NCBI GenBank assembly: GCA_001574975.1
Contig: KQ965844.1
Span: 66,654 to 130,653 of the forward strand
Length of the DNA stretch: 64,000 nucleotides
Source: Gonapodya prolifera JEL478
Taxonomy: Eukaryota; Monoblepharomycota; Monoblepharidomycetes; Monoblepharidales; Gonapodyaceae
Direction of reading: 5' to 3'
The translations under genes and the position numbers were made by a program. Position 1 is the stretch's first letter; every line of letters starts with the position of its first letter. The notes below the pieces were generated by a model that was not told the origin of the DNA, did no database searches, and saw nothing but the letters and a program-made list of their open reading frames with translations. Shown one piece after another: positions 10,559 through 21,087 of the stretch.

Positions 10559-10820
10559 TCTGCTTTGATCCTACAGAAGGTTGAAAGCTGTGGCCACGCT
10601 TACAGTTCGTTCGGTTCCCGCGAGTTGTTCCAATTACCAGAAGAAGAAGAATGCAAACGTAGATCAGTATAATGATAGAAGTACCCCCAAGGAAAACTTC
10701 CCAAATGGTTTGGCAACAGGGGAGCATCCCTCTCAAGCCAGGCATGTCCACGATCTCGCCGATACTCACAACACAGGTATCTCAATTGACGTTAAATCCT
10801 GTGAAAAGAAGTTATAATCG

Positions 10821-12717
10821 TTGTGTAGTCTTCTTGATATGCTCAGGCTTCTTTGTGATATTCATTTTGGCGCCCCGAGCTCTAATGCAGTTCTAGTCCC
10901 CACAGACCCAACAGCTGCCACGTTCGTCAAAGTCGTTGACGTGAAAGCTCCAGCTGTCGCACCAACCTACATCGGACCACCAATTAATCTAGTCGTCCTT
11001 GGAACGGGCCGACGAGCGACATTTCTCATCAATCTCTTGATCCGGACCACGCGAGCCCCGATTGCAAGACTGGTTCTCGGGGATTCGACCGAGGAAGGGT
11101 TGAACAGCGGCGAACAGGAAGTCCGCTACACCCTGGAACGCTATCCTCGTGAAGGTGGAACAATCACAGAAACAGTTTTGTTGCGAGATGGAGTTGAGGG
11201 TGTGGAGGATCGCGTGAGAGCGATGGAGCTTCCCAAAAGCGTCACACCAATAAATGGAAAGTGGAACAAGTGGTGTCTCGTAGCGTCCATAAACGCACAT
11301 CATCGGCGGGATGTTCTACCGGTGCTCAGCGCGGGCTACATATCTTCTGCGAGAAACCTCTCGCCACAACCATCGATGACTGCCTCGCAAATTACGAGGC
11401 GGTCCTCACCGCGCAGACACTGACACCCGCGCCTTGTTTTCTGACTGGGTTTGTCTTACGGTATGCTCGGAACACCACCGCGCATTCGGTCCCATCTCCG
11501 AGAGGAAAAGATCACAGGAAGGCTAATCACCTGCGAATTCTGTGGAGGGAGCCGGGCGAGGGTGGTTGAGCGGGTGCAAGGGCGCGTGGAGGGCGAGCGA
11601 GATATAGGCGGAGCAAGGGCAGAGCAGAGCAAGAGAGCCGAGAGGTCAAACCAAATGACCTGGGAAGCAAGCGAGGCGAGCGGAGCGAGAGCAGAGCAGA
11701 GCGAGAGACGAGTGTACGAAGACTAGCTTGTTGATGAAGAACTACAGCGTTTATAAATCGGTTAAATCTAGTTTTACGCTAGGCCACAAATGGATTCAGA
11801 GTGTGGCCTGTTCGTCGATGGCCACGCCCACAGGTCACGTGACCAGTCCCTGCCCGAGCCCCCTCACAATTCAACGAGCTCTTGGGCCGGGAGCACGTCG
11901 CATAGAAGCTTTCGCAATTGGAGACGTTTCAAAGACCTTGCCGGACCAAACATACTGGAGAAGTCGTGGATATTGAATCGATGTGCTGGCTGCTTTATGA
12001 CATCCCGTCCAAGGTGGCGGCGTTCGGCGGGAAGAATATTTTTACCGAGGAAAATGTGGAGGCGGCAGAGCGGATAAAGGATGAGGTCCAGGCGAAGGGA
12101 GGACCGAGACAAACCGTGTTTCGGCATTGCCCTGTCTATCCATCCGTCGAGGATCCCTTTACTTCGGGAGGAGATGTCGAGGATAATGCCATTGCTCTGA
12201 TACAGTTTCGGTGAGTGCCAGTTCGTGCAAATGTGGTAGGATGCGGGTGCGATAACTGTGACGAAACAACAATTTTCTTATTCTCCCACTATCGCTCCAG
12301 CTCAGGAGTCCGGGCAACTTTCCACCTCTCGTCTATGTGCGTGCTCGAGCAACGCCGTGTTCTCCTCTCCGGTCTCGAGGGGCCGACCTCCAGACTGGCG
12401 TTCTGCGTTCGAAAAAGGTCTCAACCACCGAGAACCACAAATCCACAGTCGCTGGCGACAGTCACGGCAGTGGTGACGAGTGGCAGATCAGGCAGTGGTG
12501 GGGTGAAATCGTCACGGTTGGGAGTGAAATGGAGGCGTCGACGTCAGCAGTTGGCGATGGTGGAGCAACTGCAGGGGAAGTGGGCCGGAAATCGCATGTG
12601 GCGACGGTGAGAGACATGCTCGTAAGCTCTGTCATGGCTTTGGCGATTGAGTCACCGTGGTTGGAAGAAAGGACGGTTGACTTAAACAACGAAATTTGGA
12701 AACGTATTGGAATATGA
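10821..12717 (+). pseudogene. Gfo/Idh/MocA-family oxidoreductase, broken
   Basis: The N-terminal Rossmann strand and glycine turn (PINLVVLGTGRRATFLINLL, about 10980-11040), the active-site region GLHIFCEKPLATTIDD (about 11335-11390), RSHLREEKITGRLITCEFC (about 11490-11545), the CWLLYDIPSKVAAFGGKN segment (about 11980-12045) and a C-terminal beta-sheet part (SGVRATFHLS, then EWQIRQWWGEIV to 12717) appear in the right order. They lie in different frames. Shifts occur near 11330, 11465, 11960 and 12400. The family reduces or oxidises sugars and related compounds with NAD(P). A GA-rich segment at about 11550-11726 looks like one of the intron repeats. The 5-prime boundary is uncertain. A working gene would need four or more corrections, so I call it dead. 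Confidence 0.7.
11550..11726 (+). repeat. GAGCG-rich segment in the oxidoreductase remnant
   Basis: Repeats of AGAGCAGAGC, GAGCGAG and GGCGAGCGGAGCG fill this stretch between two coding pieces, at a place where an intron is expected. Its texture matches the first intron of the ABC1 gene at 55.9 kb more than the GGCCTAAG-type copies. Assignment to the same repeat family is tentative. Confidence 0.4.
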
Positions 12718-13974
12718 AAGGTGATATTGTAATTGGTATTAAATAGGAGAACAATGAATGTTTTGGGGATCGCACTACACCGTCAATCCTTCCTTCATTC
12801 CGCAATGACCAGACAGTCGTCGACACGGGGCGCGACAATGGAGCGGCCGCATCTATGTGAGGGTGAATAAAGATACTCCAGCATTCTCGAGCGTGGGGAT
12901 CCGAGGGATATCAGGGCGGGTGTGGTCACCAAAAGAAGGAGGAGTCGAACGTATTGATGGTGAATCGTCCGTGTCCGGTGACTCTGAGAGTCACAAACAC
13001 GCTGCCTTCACGCGCAACCTGTGACACAAGTAGCACCTCTTCCCTCCTTCGGTGTCGACCTTGTCGACTGCGGCATCCGAGCTCAGGTATACTGTTGGGT
13101 CTGTGGGTGCATTGCTGCGCCCTCAGATTGAGCAGGCATAAGCAGCTGCTCCGATAGCAACCTTTTCATCCATTAAGCGCTGAACCCGCCGAGTGTGCCA
13201 TCGAAACAAGAGTATGGGGCAGAGTCTTAGGTTGAATGTATAAGGACGTATGGGGAGTCGAGGCGGCGAGGAGAGCACGTCCAGATCCAGCTCGCCATAC
13301 GTATAGATAAATATTTGCTTCTAGATGTTGTCCACCCAGTGAGGCAGCGGAGTGAGATACGAGGCGTCGCCGACAGTTCTCCACTCGAATCCAACGTTGC
13401 TTGGGCGGTCCTGGACCCATCAGCCTGACATTCTTCTTCACAGATATGGAAAGTCACATTTGCATCTCCCCTGTCTGCTCGAACTTGAAGTGCTATTGAC
13501 ACTAATGCCTTCGTTAAGAGACGAGGACGAGAGCTTCCTCTCTCGCGGTTATGCGCGCGATCTCAATCTCATGTAAAGGAATATGTTGCCTTGACAGTAA
13601 GCCTCCACAATCCGCGAGAGATCCGGGTTGGGTGACCTTGGGGAGTATAAGTGCGCGAAACCCAAAAGGGGACATGAGCATTCACTCTCCATGCCACGAG
13701 CTACACTTGGCCTGACGTAAAGGATACAGTTTCGTCCGGACGCGCAGTTGCAGTTCGTGGAGAGGTTGGAGCAGTTACCTAAGCAACTTTTTTTTTGTTT
13801 CCATCTTCGAGAAAGCAGGAAAGAACCCATCCATCCATCCCCCCGTGAGTGTTCCCGATGCAGCTGCTGCGCTCGTGCCGCCTTTCTTACTTGAAACTCC
13901 GTGTGGACGCTTTTTCGGCTTGTTTGGCGGTGTGATTGCTTTCCAAACCCGTTCTATCAGCACAGCAACCGACG
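12718..13974. other. no secure gene; possible Cys-rich remnant on the minus strand
   Basis: On the minus strand between about 13830 and 13230, frames read CLGNCSNLSTNCNCASG, then VTFHICEEECQADGSRTAQA. This could be a decayed small secreted Cys-rich protein, but no start, signal peptide or consistent exon chain was found. The rest shows nothing. Confidence 0.3.
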
Positions 13975-14980
13975 ATGGTGAGCAGATGAGAGCCGACATC
14001 AGTTGGGAACAAAAGTTCAATGAAGGATACTCTCTGGAACGGAGTACTCGGTGGAGTTTTTAGTGGGATACTTTGTTGAGGGCGGAGTGAAGCCGGACAT
14101 GGATCACTGGGGCGATTGGACGAGCTCCGGAGCCTGGCTGGCTGGCGATGTTTGCAAAATGAATTCCGGATTCGTCTTCCGTGGCGCGTTTCCCTTGTCC
14201 GCGTCGTCTCACAAAACTTCCGGATGTCCCGTCGCGCAGACCAAGAAGAGAAGAAACAATGGCCGGTCCAAGCACGGCCGTGGTGCCACCCCCATCGTCC
14301 GCTGCTCCAACTGCGCCCGCTGCGTCCCCAAGGACAAGGCCATCAAGCGCTTCCTTGTCCGCAACATGGTTGAGCAGGCTGCCGTGAGGGATTTGCAGGA
14401 GGCTTCCGTGTACAATGGTGAGTCTTCATCTCTTTGGTCGAGCCGAAGTTCTGAGACGCGAAGCGACGTCTAGAGTGCGGAGCACGGAAGACCGAGCACT
14501 GAGGCCTAAGCGCCGCGAGGCTGTCGGGCAGGGGGGAGGAGGTTGCACTAGTTCATTCTGGATGCCTCAGAGTATTCGCGGACAGAAAGCGGACGAAGAC
14601 GATCATTTTTCGTCGTGATTGCATTTCTAACAACGTCATATTTCTCTATCTTCAGAGTACGCTCTGCCCAAACTGTACATCAAGACCCTGTACTGCATCT
14701 CGTGCGGCATCCACTCCAAGCAGGTCCGCGTACGATCCAACGAAGGTGCGTTGTATTTCCCGTTCTGCGTCTCGTACCTTCCTGTGACATCTCCCCCATC
14801 GCCGCATGTCGCCGCACTCCAACTCCCTCTCCCTCCTCATACACCCCACCAGGCCGTCGCGACCGCACTCCCCCCGTCCGCCCCCGGTTCAACAAGGACG
14901 GAAAGCGGATCAACCCCGTTGGCGCCGGAGGTGCCCCCGTTGCCGGTACCGGCGCTGCTGCGGCTCCCGCGAGGGCGTGA
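13975..14980 (+). CDS. RPS26: 40S ribosomal protein S26 (eS26)
   Basis: Four exons: 13975-13977 (the ATG alone), 14240-14417, 14656-14745 and 14853-14980, for 132 residues. The sequence starts [16 protein letters not shown] and keeps the zinc-binding cysteines (VRCSNCARC and [11 protein letters not shown]), the KDKAIKRF motif and the [18 protein letters not shown] core. It ends in the Ala/Gly/Pro-rich tail usual for fungal eS26. eS26 sits at the mRNA exit channel of the small subunit. The lone-ATG first exon was chosen because the sequence ATG-GTGAGC at 13975 gives a perfect donor, and the acceptor at 14239 leads straight into ACC-AAG-AAG, the second codon of the family. Intron 2 contains the GC-rich repeat. 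Confidence 0.93.
14418..14655 (+). repeat. GC-rich intron-resident repeat in RPS26, intron 2
   Basis: Contains GTGCGGAGCACGGAAGACC (14475-14493) followed by GAGGCCTAAGCGCC (14501-14514), in the same order and orientation as in the p24 copy 1 intron. The CCGCCGGAGG block is missing, so this is a partial copy. Confidence 0.75.
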
Positions 14981-15205
14981 GTCGGAGACGAGGGTGTGTT
15001 GTTGTGTAGAATGATGGCGTGTATCGGGGATTCAATGCACATATTGTTCGCGAAGTTGCTCACTGTCTCGGTCCAGTCAAAGACATGCCAATCAGCGTCC
15101 CCACACTTCAAAGATTGTGAGATGAGAGTCAATTGTTACAATCCAAGCACAATCACTCCATCAAGAGGTCATCAATCGGTGCCCTTCCAGCAAGGTCAAG
15201 ACCGG

Positions 15206-16880
15206 CTACCAGTCATCTCCCTGCACAAATCGTATTTCGCAGCCCAATTCGGTCAACCTCCTCGCCACAATCGATTCTGCATTCAAATTCAACTCCGGCT
15301 CTGCAGGGAGTGTTCGCTTCCCATGCTCAATGTCTTCATCAGTTGAGAGGTCGTCGCGATCGGGCATTTCTTCTTCTAGCGGTTTGCCAGACTTTGAGAC
15401 TACCATCCAACCATCATCCAACCGTTCCAATCGTCTCAGTCTGCGATAAAGTGTGTCAATACTTTTGTCACGATCTTGCAATCCCTGGGAACCACGACCC
15501 GCAGGCTCCGGACGATATCCACTGCCATACCTTCTACTGTCGATAAACATACTGCTTTTGATCTGAGGTGACTCCGCTTCACAGTCAAATGTAGTAGCAC
15601 ATGCAGACTAATCAGGTTCGAAAGCACCTGTGCCATCCAGCGGAGGAATTGGGATGTATTCGCGGTTTCCACATACCCGGCTGCACCTTCACTGAAGGCG
15701 GCACTATCCAAATGCAATACCTTGATACTGGGGTAAACCATGCCCAGCAAACCAGGGAAGGCGCGCATGGGATCAAAGTTGCTCGTTCGTGCTCCCACAG
15801 ACAAGTTCATTCCCAAGTCAATGACACCAAGCTCCCGCAGATTTGGAAAGAGTGGAAGTGACCAAAAGAGTGCGTTCGGTCATTGTTCATAATGGATGTA
15901 GTCGTGGAAATTGAAATGCTCGATGTATAGGGATCTCACACCCATAAAGAGTTGTTTTGATTCTAGAATCCCAACAAGCAATGACCGCACTGCTTCCAAA
16001 TCCGGCAAGCACAATCCGCAAAGATGGGTTGTGTTTGGAAAGGTGAGAAAGAATTCAATTAAGACATTCCAGTAATTGCTCAGTGGGAATGGTGTGGTCC
16101 GAGCCTTCGACCAAATGAAACAAACACGCTGCAAATGTATCGCCAGTAGCAGCGACTCCCCGGTTATGCGACTTCCTGAAAATACGTGGGGGCGAAATCG
16201 TTAGCGAGCTCAACGCTGGTCAGATTCGGCTTGTCATTCGCAAACTCCCCGAGGATGGTGAGACCTTGTCGGAGTTCATCGAAGTTCCGGACGAATTCGG
16301 GCACGCCATCCCTACCCAGTCGTAAACGACAAAATATCGGAGACTGTTTGTACAGCTTCATCTTCTCAATGTATAATTGCAGGTTCCAGGCACGAGGTTG
16401 CCGATATTCATTCAAGCGTACAATCGCGCCCGTGATGACCTGCCCAATGTTCCTATTCGGGGCTGCATCTCTAAAGCTCATATGTACGTTAAGTGTACAC
16501 GATGCCCACACCGTTTGAAGAGCATTTCCGATTCTGTGGTTCACCATTTCAAATCGCTGGAGTTGGATGATGTTCTTCCTTCGCTCCGGTTGCTCGCCAT
16601 CCCATGAAACGACTATAGTACAGCGTGCTACGCCACGTCCGTTTCTACAGCCGGGAATTGCCGAGAGCGATGCGTCGCGAATACGGTGCAAGAGGCAGGA
16701 AAAGCTGAGGTAGAACGTTTTGGGGTCGAGGAGACGAGCGATCCGGTGAAGCATTTCAAGCGGGAGAGCGTCCATGTAGCATATCTGTGGAGTTGGAAGG
16801 CGACGGTCGTCTGATGGAAGCAGCAGCGGTGTTGGCGCCTCGGCTGTGTCGATGGCGGAATCTGCGCCAGGATTCGACAT
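15206..16880 (-). pseudogene. F-box/LRR-like protein, probably dead
   Basis: The minus-strand frame starting at 16880 encodes an F-box-like block (MDALPLEMLHRIARLLDP, then FSCLLHRIRD) and about 180 further residues. A possible 44-nt intron at about 16165 leads into a segment at 15880-16134 with leucine-rich-repeat character (GLCLPDLEAVRSLLVGIL, SLYIEHFNFHDY). That frame then hits a TGA and continues in frame with NLRELGVIDLGMNL and KVLHLDSAAF (to 15436). The last part (15206-15550) is in another frame. F-box proteins recruit substrates to SCF ubiquitin ligases. The in-frame stop and the frame change argue for a pseudogene, but an unrecognised exon structure is not excluded. Confidence 0.5.
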
Positions 16881-17150
16881 GGTCGATCGGGGTGCGTTGG
16901 TTCTTGAGGACTGAGACGGTCAAGTTCAAAGTTGAATGCGCCGAGGAGCGTCTGCGTGGGGAATGGGTCTGGTGAGATAGAGAGTTTATGACTCCAAGGC
17001 AGTCGTTCTCTTGTATGTGTACGTTAGAACGTAATTCGCCACGACCTCAATTTTAGGCGTTCCCATGTCAATTTACACTCTGTCAGTACGATATTACAAA
17101 TGGATGATTTTGGGATCATCGTTTCCACGATTAAAAGCCGCAAAACTGGC

Positions 17151-18275
17151 CTACAAGAAGGCATACGTTATGAATGACATGAATGAGAGACTGAGGGCGG
17201 AGAAAGTCAGTGTATTATATGAGCGTGTGCTCGCGCCCGCCTTTGGAGTAGCAGTAACCGCCGGGGAGCTCGTCGCTGATGGCGAACTTGACGTAGCCGA
17301 CGTGAGCACCGGAGATGCGGTAGAAGACCTATCAGCTGCCGAGCTCGGTGTAGCGAGGCTCGATGTCGAAGCTGGCGAGTCGGTACCGCCGGCTATACAG
17401 CTTGCCTTCACAAAGGCGCCATTAATCCCCGTCGAGTTTTCTCCCAGGCATTGACCGACTGGAAGCGTCTGACAGTTGGTGCAGGCCGCATCCTTCACAT
17501 CGACATTTAATAAGCTCAACGGTTATCAAAGCTTCATGTGCGATCGACTTACTGTACATTGCGACACCACGTCGCAAGAAGCCCGCACGTACGTAATCGG
17601 ACCACCGACGTGGAACTGGGTAAAGTTACTGCCAGTTCCGCTTTGAACTTCTTGAATTGCTTTGCACGTTCCGTCGGCGACATATCCCCTGCTGTAGAGG
17701 GCAGGCTGGTCTGTCGCGTTGCAGTTGCTTGTCATGAACACGTCGACTTGAAGGACTTGAACTAAATGATTAAGGGTCGCCACGACCATTAGCAAGCTGT
17801 GAGACCAGTCAATCTTTGCAATCCATCTTACAATCTCCAGTGCCCGAAGTCAATTTCCGAACATCAATCGACCGTGCGCTCGTAACCGACGGAAAGCATC
17901 CCGACTTGACGCTCAGCGGAACCGCTTTACCGGTTGCGTCCTGCACGGGGAAGCATGTCAACTGTTCGGGACTCGCCACGACGGGGCCGGGCCACGTCGT
18001 GCAGCTCTGAATGACGGGTCCATCGTAGAGAGCCCATGCTTGGGGGAGACCTGGCATGAGTTAGCGAAGGTGATTGATGAGCGTTTGTGGACGGGGCGCA
18101 GTGATGCCCAGTTGGTTGCAGTGTGAGACGAACCGGAGCAGTCGACCGATCCCCATTGAACGATTACGCGGACCTGGGCTTGCGCGGGGAGCGCAATAAG
18201 AATCGCTGCGAGGAAGAGAGCTGCGGGTCTAGTTATCGACGTGATGGCCATTCGAGGGTTGAAGGCCGCGGCCAT
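17151..18275 (-). CDS. Secreted Cys-rich protein with GPI-anchor signal
   Basis: Four exons: 18134-18275, 17832-18050, 17553-17761 and 17151-17492, giving 303 residues (295 if the Met at 18251 is used, which gives a neater signal peptide ending ALPAQAQ). The mature part has regularly spaced cysteines (VDCSG, SCTTW, LTCF, SGCF, SNCNA, GTCKA, ASCDV, QCTDAACTNCQ, GQCLG, ASCIAGG). A Ser/Thr/Ala-rich stretch of about 60 residues (SPASTSSLATPSSAADRSS and onward) then leads to a hydrophobic C-terminus (LTFSALSLSFMSFITYAFL). This plan is typical of fungal GPI-anchored cell-wall proteins. I do not recognise a named family. Confidence 0.82.
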
Positions 18276-18647
18276 TTCATGTTGGCTGCGGAGGCATCAT
18301 TCACCGGTATCGATGCTGCCTGAAGAACCCTGGCGTGTACGTACATATACTTGTATGAATGGCGGCTACATGATGTAGATGTAGTTGGTGTACTTGACCT
18401 CCAAAGGTTCAGACAAAAATGTACTCGCGGAGTAGGATACGTTCAAGCGGTGTGGCGATGATACTGCACTTCGGGTTTCAGCAGACACTTGTTTCTAGGG
18501 AGCCAAAGTACGCTATTTACAATAGTGGAACATTGCTGATAACAACAAGACGGGTATTTTATCGTGACGTTGCTTCAATTATCGACGTCAGATTCTCCTC
18601 GTTCACTCTCTTCAGATCCAAGTTCAAATAGTGAAAGAAATAGAGCA
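18276..18647. other. no gene recognised
   Basis: Lies between the 5-prime end of the GPI-protein gene and the 3-prime end of DOM34, which point away from and toward it on the same strand. Nothing coding seen. Confidence 0.5.
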
Positions 18648-20593
18648 TCAATTCACGTCTGGAATCAGCACACACTCACGCCACCCCCACCCCCAAACAC
18701 ACCCACCATCCTCATCAATCTCCACCGAAAACGCCAAAATCGCCGCAACCCCACCCAACTGTCCCAGCTGCTCGCCCGATCCGTGCGCGGTGGAGAGGAT
18801 CAAACAGTCCCCGCCCCGGCATTTGACGCCTTCGACGAGCTCGACGTATGAGCGGCGGGTTGGGATGTCGGCCGAGCTGACGAATGCGGGGGGAGAGGGG
18901 AGAGAGGGTTACCGGTATAAGGGGAAGCCCACGTCGACGCGCGGCGAGCCGACTCACCGAAACAACGCGTCCGTGACCATGAGCACCTCGACCTGCCCCC
19001 CCGCCTCTATCGCCTTCTTCACATGTCCGAACCCATACCACGCCCTCCCCGGATCCTCATCCAGCATCTTCCAGAACCGGCGCACCTCCTTGGTCTCGCG
19101 GGAGTATCTCGTGTCCTGCACCCGCGCCGCAACGGAAGGGTCCAAAAGGGCTTCCGAGAGGGACGCGAGGTGCGCGGATGAGCAGTGCGCGAGGACGATT
19201 TTGGATTTGTTGTGCAGGAGGGGGGTGAGGTGGAGGCGGAGGGATGTGGTTTGGATGTAGGTGGAAAGTTGGTCCTTTGGTTGGTTGGGTGCGAGGGGAT
19301 TAAATTGTTGCATCATTAGTCGTCACTACGATGAGAATGTCACACGCGTCAACGTTGGCAGTCAGTCACTCACTTTTACGAACCCCGGACTCGCAAGCAC
19401 GAGCACTTTCACGACCTCAAAATCCACATACTTGAGAATCGCCTGCACGACCTGCTCGAAAAACTTATCCGTTGCCTTATCCCTCACGCCCTGCATACCC
19501 TTCCGTTTCCTCGGCACGGCGACCTCGATCCGCGCCCTGACAATCGTCATGCTCTGTGTCACAAGGCACACCTGCGCAAGTCCTTCCTGCAACACCACAG
19601 CGGCGATGTCGGCTCGCTTGGAAGGGTCACACGCATCCATGACCTGTTGGAGCGCGATCGAGTCCCAAAAAGGTTTGGTGAGGGTGAAGTTGCGGTTCAG
19701 TTCGAGGTCCAGGGTGTGGTATTGGCCCATCTGGAGGAGAAAGCACGCTCAGATGGTATCATCTGCTGCTGCTTTGACGGGAACATGGCTCCGCTCTGCC
19801 TTCTTGTCTCTTGCGGTAAGAGATTGACCCTCTGCGAGTACTCGGCCTCCACTTTCAACCCCTTGTTGCCGTTTCAATCGACCATTGCGCTTAGGCCACA
19901 GAGTTCGCTCCGCGAGATTCTTCCTCTTCGCGCATCACTCGCTTCCAGCGGACTCCTCGGTCCAATACTCACTCCGCGCTATAACATTCGCGCTCCACGC
20001 TGTGTCCGCTGTGTCATTCGCGCTTCGGCTTCGCGCAGGTCAGGAACCTCGCCTCCGGCGGACTCCTCGGTCCAATACTCGCTTCGCACAGGATCACTCG
20101 CCTCCGGCGGACAGCCTCGCTCCGCTCGGGGTGCTCTCTCCGGTCGGACCGACTCGCCTCCACTTCACTCGGCGACTCGCTCCTTCGTCGCTCGCGCCTC
20201 GTTCGTTCCCTCTCACCCCCCGCCCCTCACCTTGACAAACTTATTCTCCTCCACATTCCTGCCCTTAACGCTCAAAACCCCGCCCTGAGTATCAAAATCC
20301 ACGCTCTCGACCTGAATCGTCAGCTGCATCCTCACGCTCGTCTTGTCCGTGGTCCCTGTTGAGGACTCGGACACGACCTTGCGGATCGCCGTCGCGCGGA
20401 GGATGTCGAGGTGTTGGATTAGGTTGTAGGTGTGCCACATGTCCTGGCGGGGTGCGGAGGTGGAGGGGAAGGGAGGTGGGGACGTGGTGGACGGCAGCAC
20501 GGGAGGAAAGGGGAGACACACCTCGGTTTCTTCGGGGCACAACGTGATGCTTCCCGAGGAGTCTTTTTCCAGATATTTACGGATGAGCTTCAT
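18648..20593 (-). CDS. DOM34: Dom34/Pelota, ribosome-rescue factor
   Basis: Five exons on the minus strand: 20522-20593, 20231-20443, 19374-19730, 18958-19274 and 18648-18876, for 395 residues, close to the family norm. It starts MKLIRKYLEKDSSGSITLCP, as Pelota proteins do. It continues with the Sm-like N-domain (EDMWHTYNLIQHLD, LTIQVESVDFDTQGGVL), the central eRF1-like domain (ADIAAVVLQEGLAQVCLVTQ, VPRKRKG) without a GGQ loop, and the C-terminal domain (YGFGHVKKAIEAGGQVEVLM, LSTAHGSGEQLGQLGGVAAI). With Hbs1 it splits stalled ribosomes in no-go and non-stop decay. Intron 2 is 500 nt, far longer than the others, because it holds several copies of the GC-rich repeat. The C-terminal 20 residues are poorly conserved, and a further small exon is possible. 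Confidence 0.92.
19731..20230 (-). repeat. multi-copy GC-rich intron-resident repeat in DOM34, intron 2
   Basis: In the sense direction this intron carries three copies of the CCGCCGGAGG block (20099-20113, 20049-20066 and a variant at 19939-19956). Two are preceded by the same GAGTATTGGACCGAGGAG string. The GCGAAGCGCGAAT texture and a GTGGCCTAAGCGC block near the 3-prime part are also present. This makes it the largest and most internally repeated member seen. Confidence 0.75.
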
Positions 20594-21087
20594 CGTTCCG
20601 CGCGAGAAAAATGTCTCGTGTGGTTGGTTGCTTTGGTCACCTTCATAGGCGAGGGAGTCGAAGTCATGTTGATAGTCCGTTGGCATCTTTAAAACCGGAC
20701 AGAATCGAGGGCGTCTTGAGAGATTAATTGAAATCAAGTGTGCTGCAATGACTCTTGCTGACGATTGTTCCCACTAAGACAAATACTGTTCATGTATCTC
20801 TTCTGATACCATCGATTTAGGTGTGGAATTTTATTTTATTAAAGTAAGTTCTTTGTAATCACAATGGGAGTGTTTGAACGCTGGATAGGCAAGAACGGAC
20901 AAGAAGACCCCGATTGCACCCCGTAAAGCAAAATGCGTTGATTTCTTTCCATTTGCATCACTACCAAAAGGGGTCACAATTTGTTCACCGCTGCGTCATC
21001 AGGGTCAACCGCACCGCCTCAGGTGCGGCTTGAAAAACGGGGGCCCACCCTTCCATCCACCACTCCGCAACACACGCTCTCCCCACA
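20594..21087. other. divergent promoter region
   Basis: Separates DOM34 (minus) from a secreted-protein gene (plus), so it should hold both promoters. No further feature recognised. Confidence 0.4.

Noticed and set aside
13230-13830. Cys-rich secreted protein on the minus strand
   Set aside because: Cys motifs are suggestive, but there is no signal peptide, start codon or consistent exon join.
14051-14239. N-terminal extension of RPS26 in the open upstream frame
   Set aside because: The frame is open by chance. The family starts at M-TKKRRNNG, and an ATG-plus-donor at 13975 explains it.
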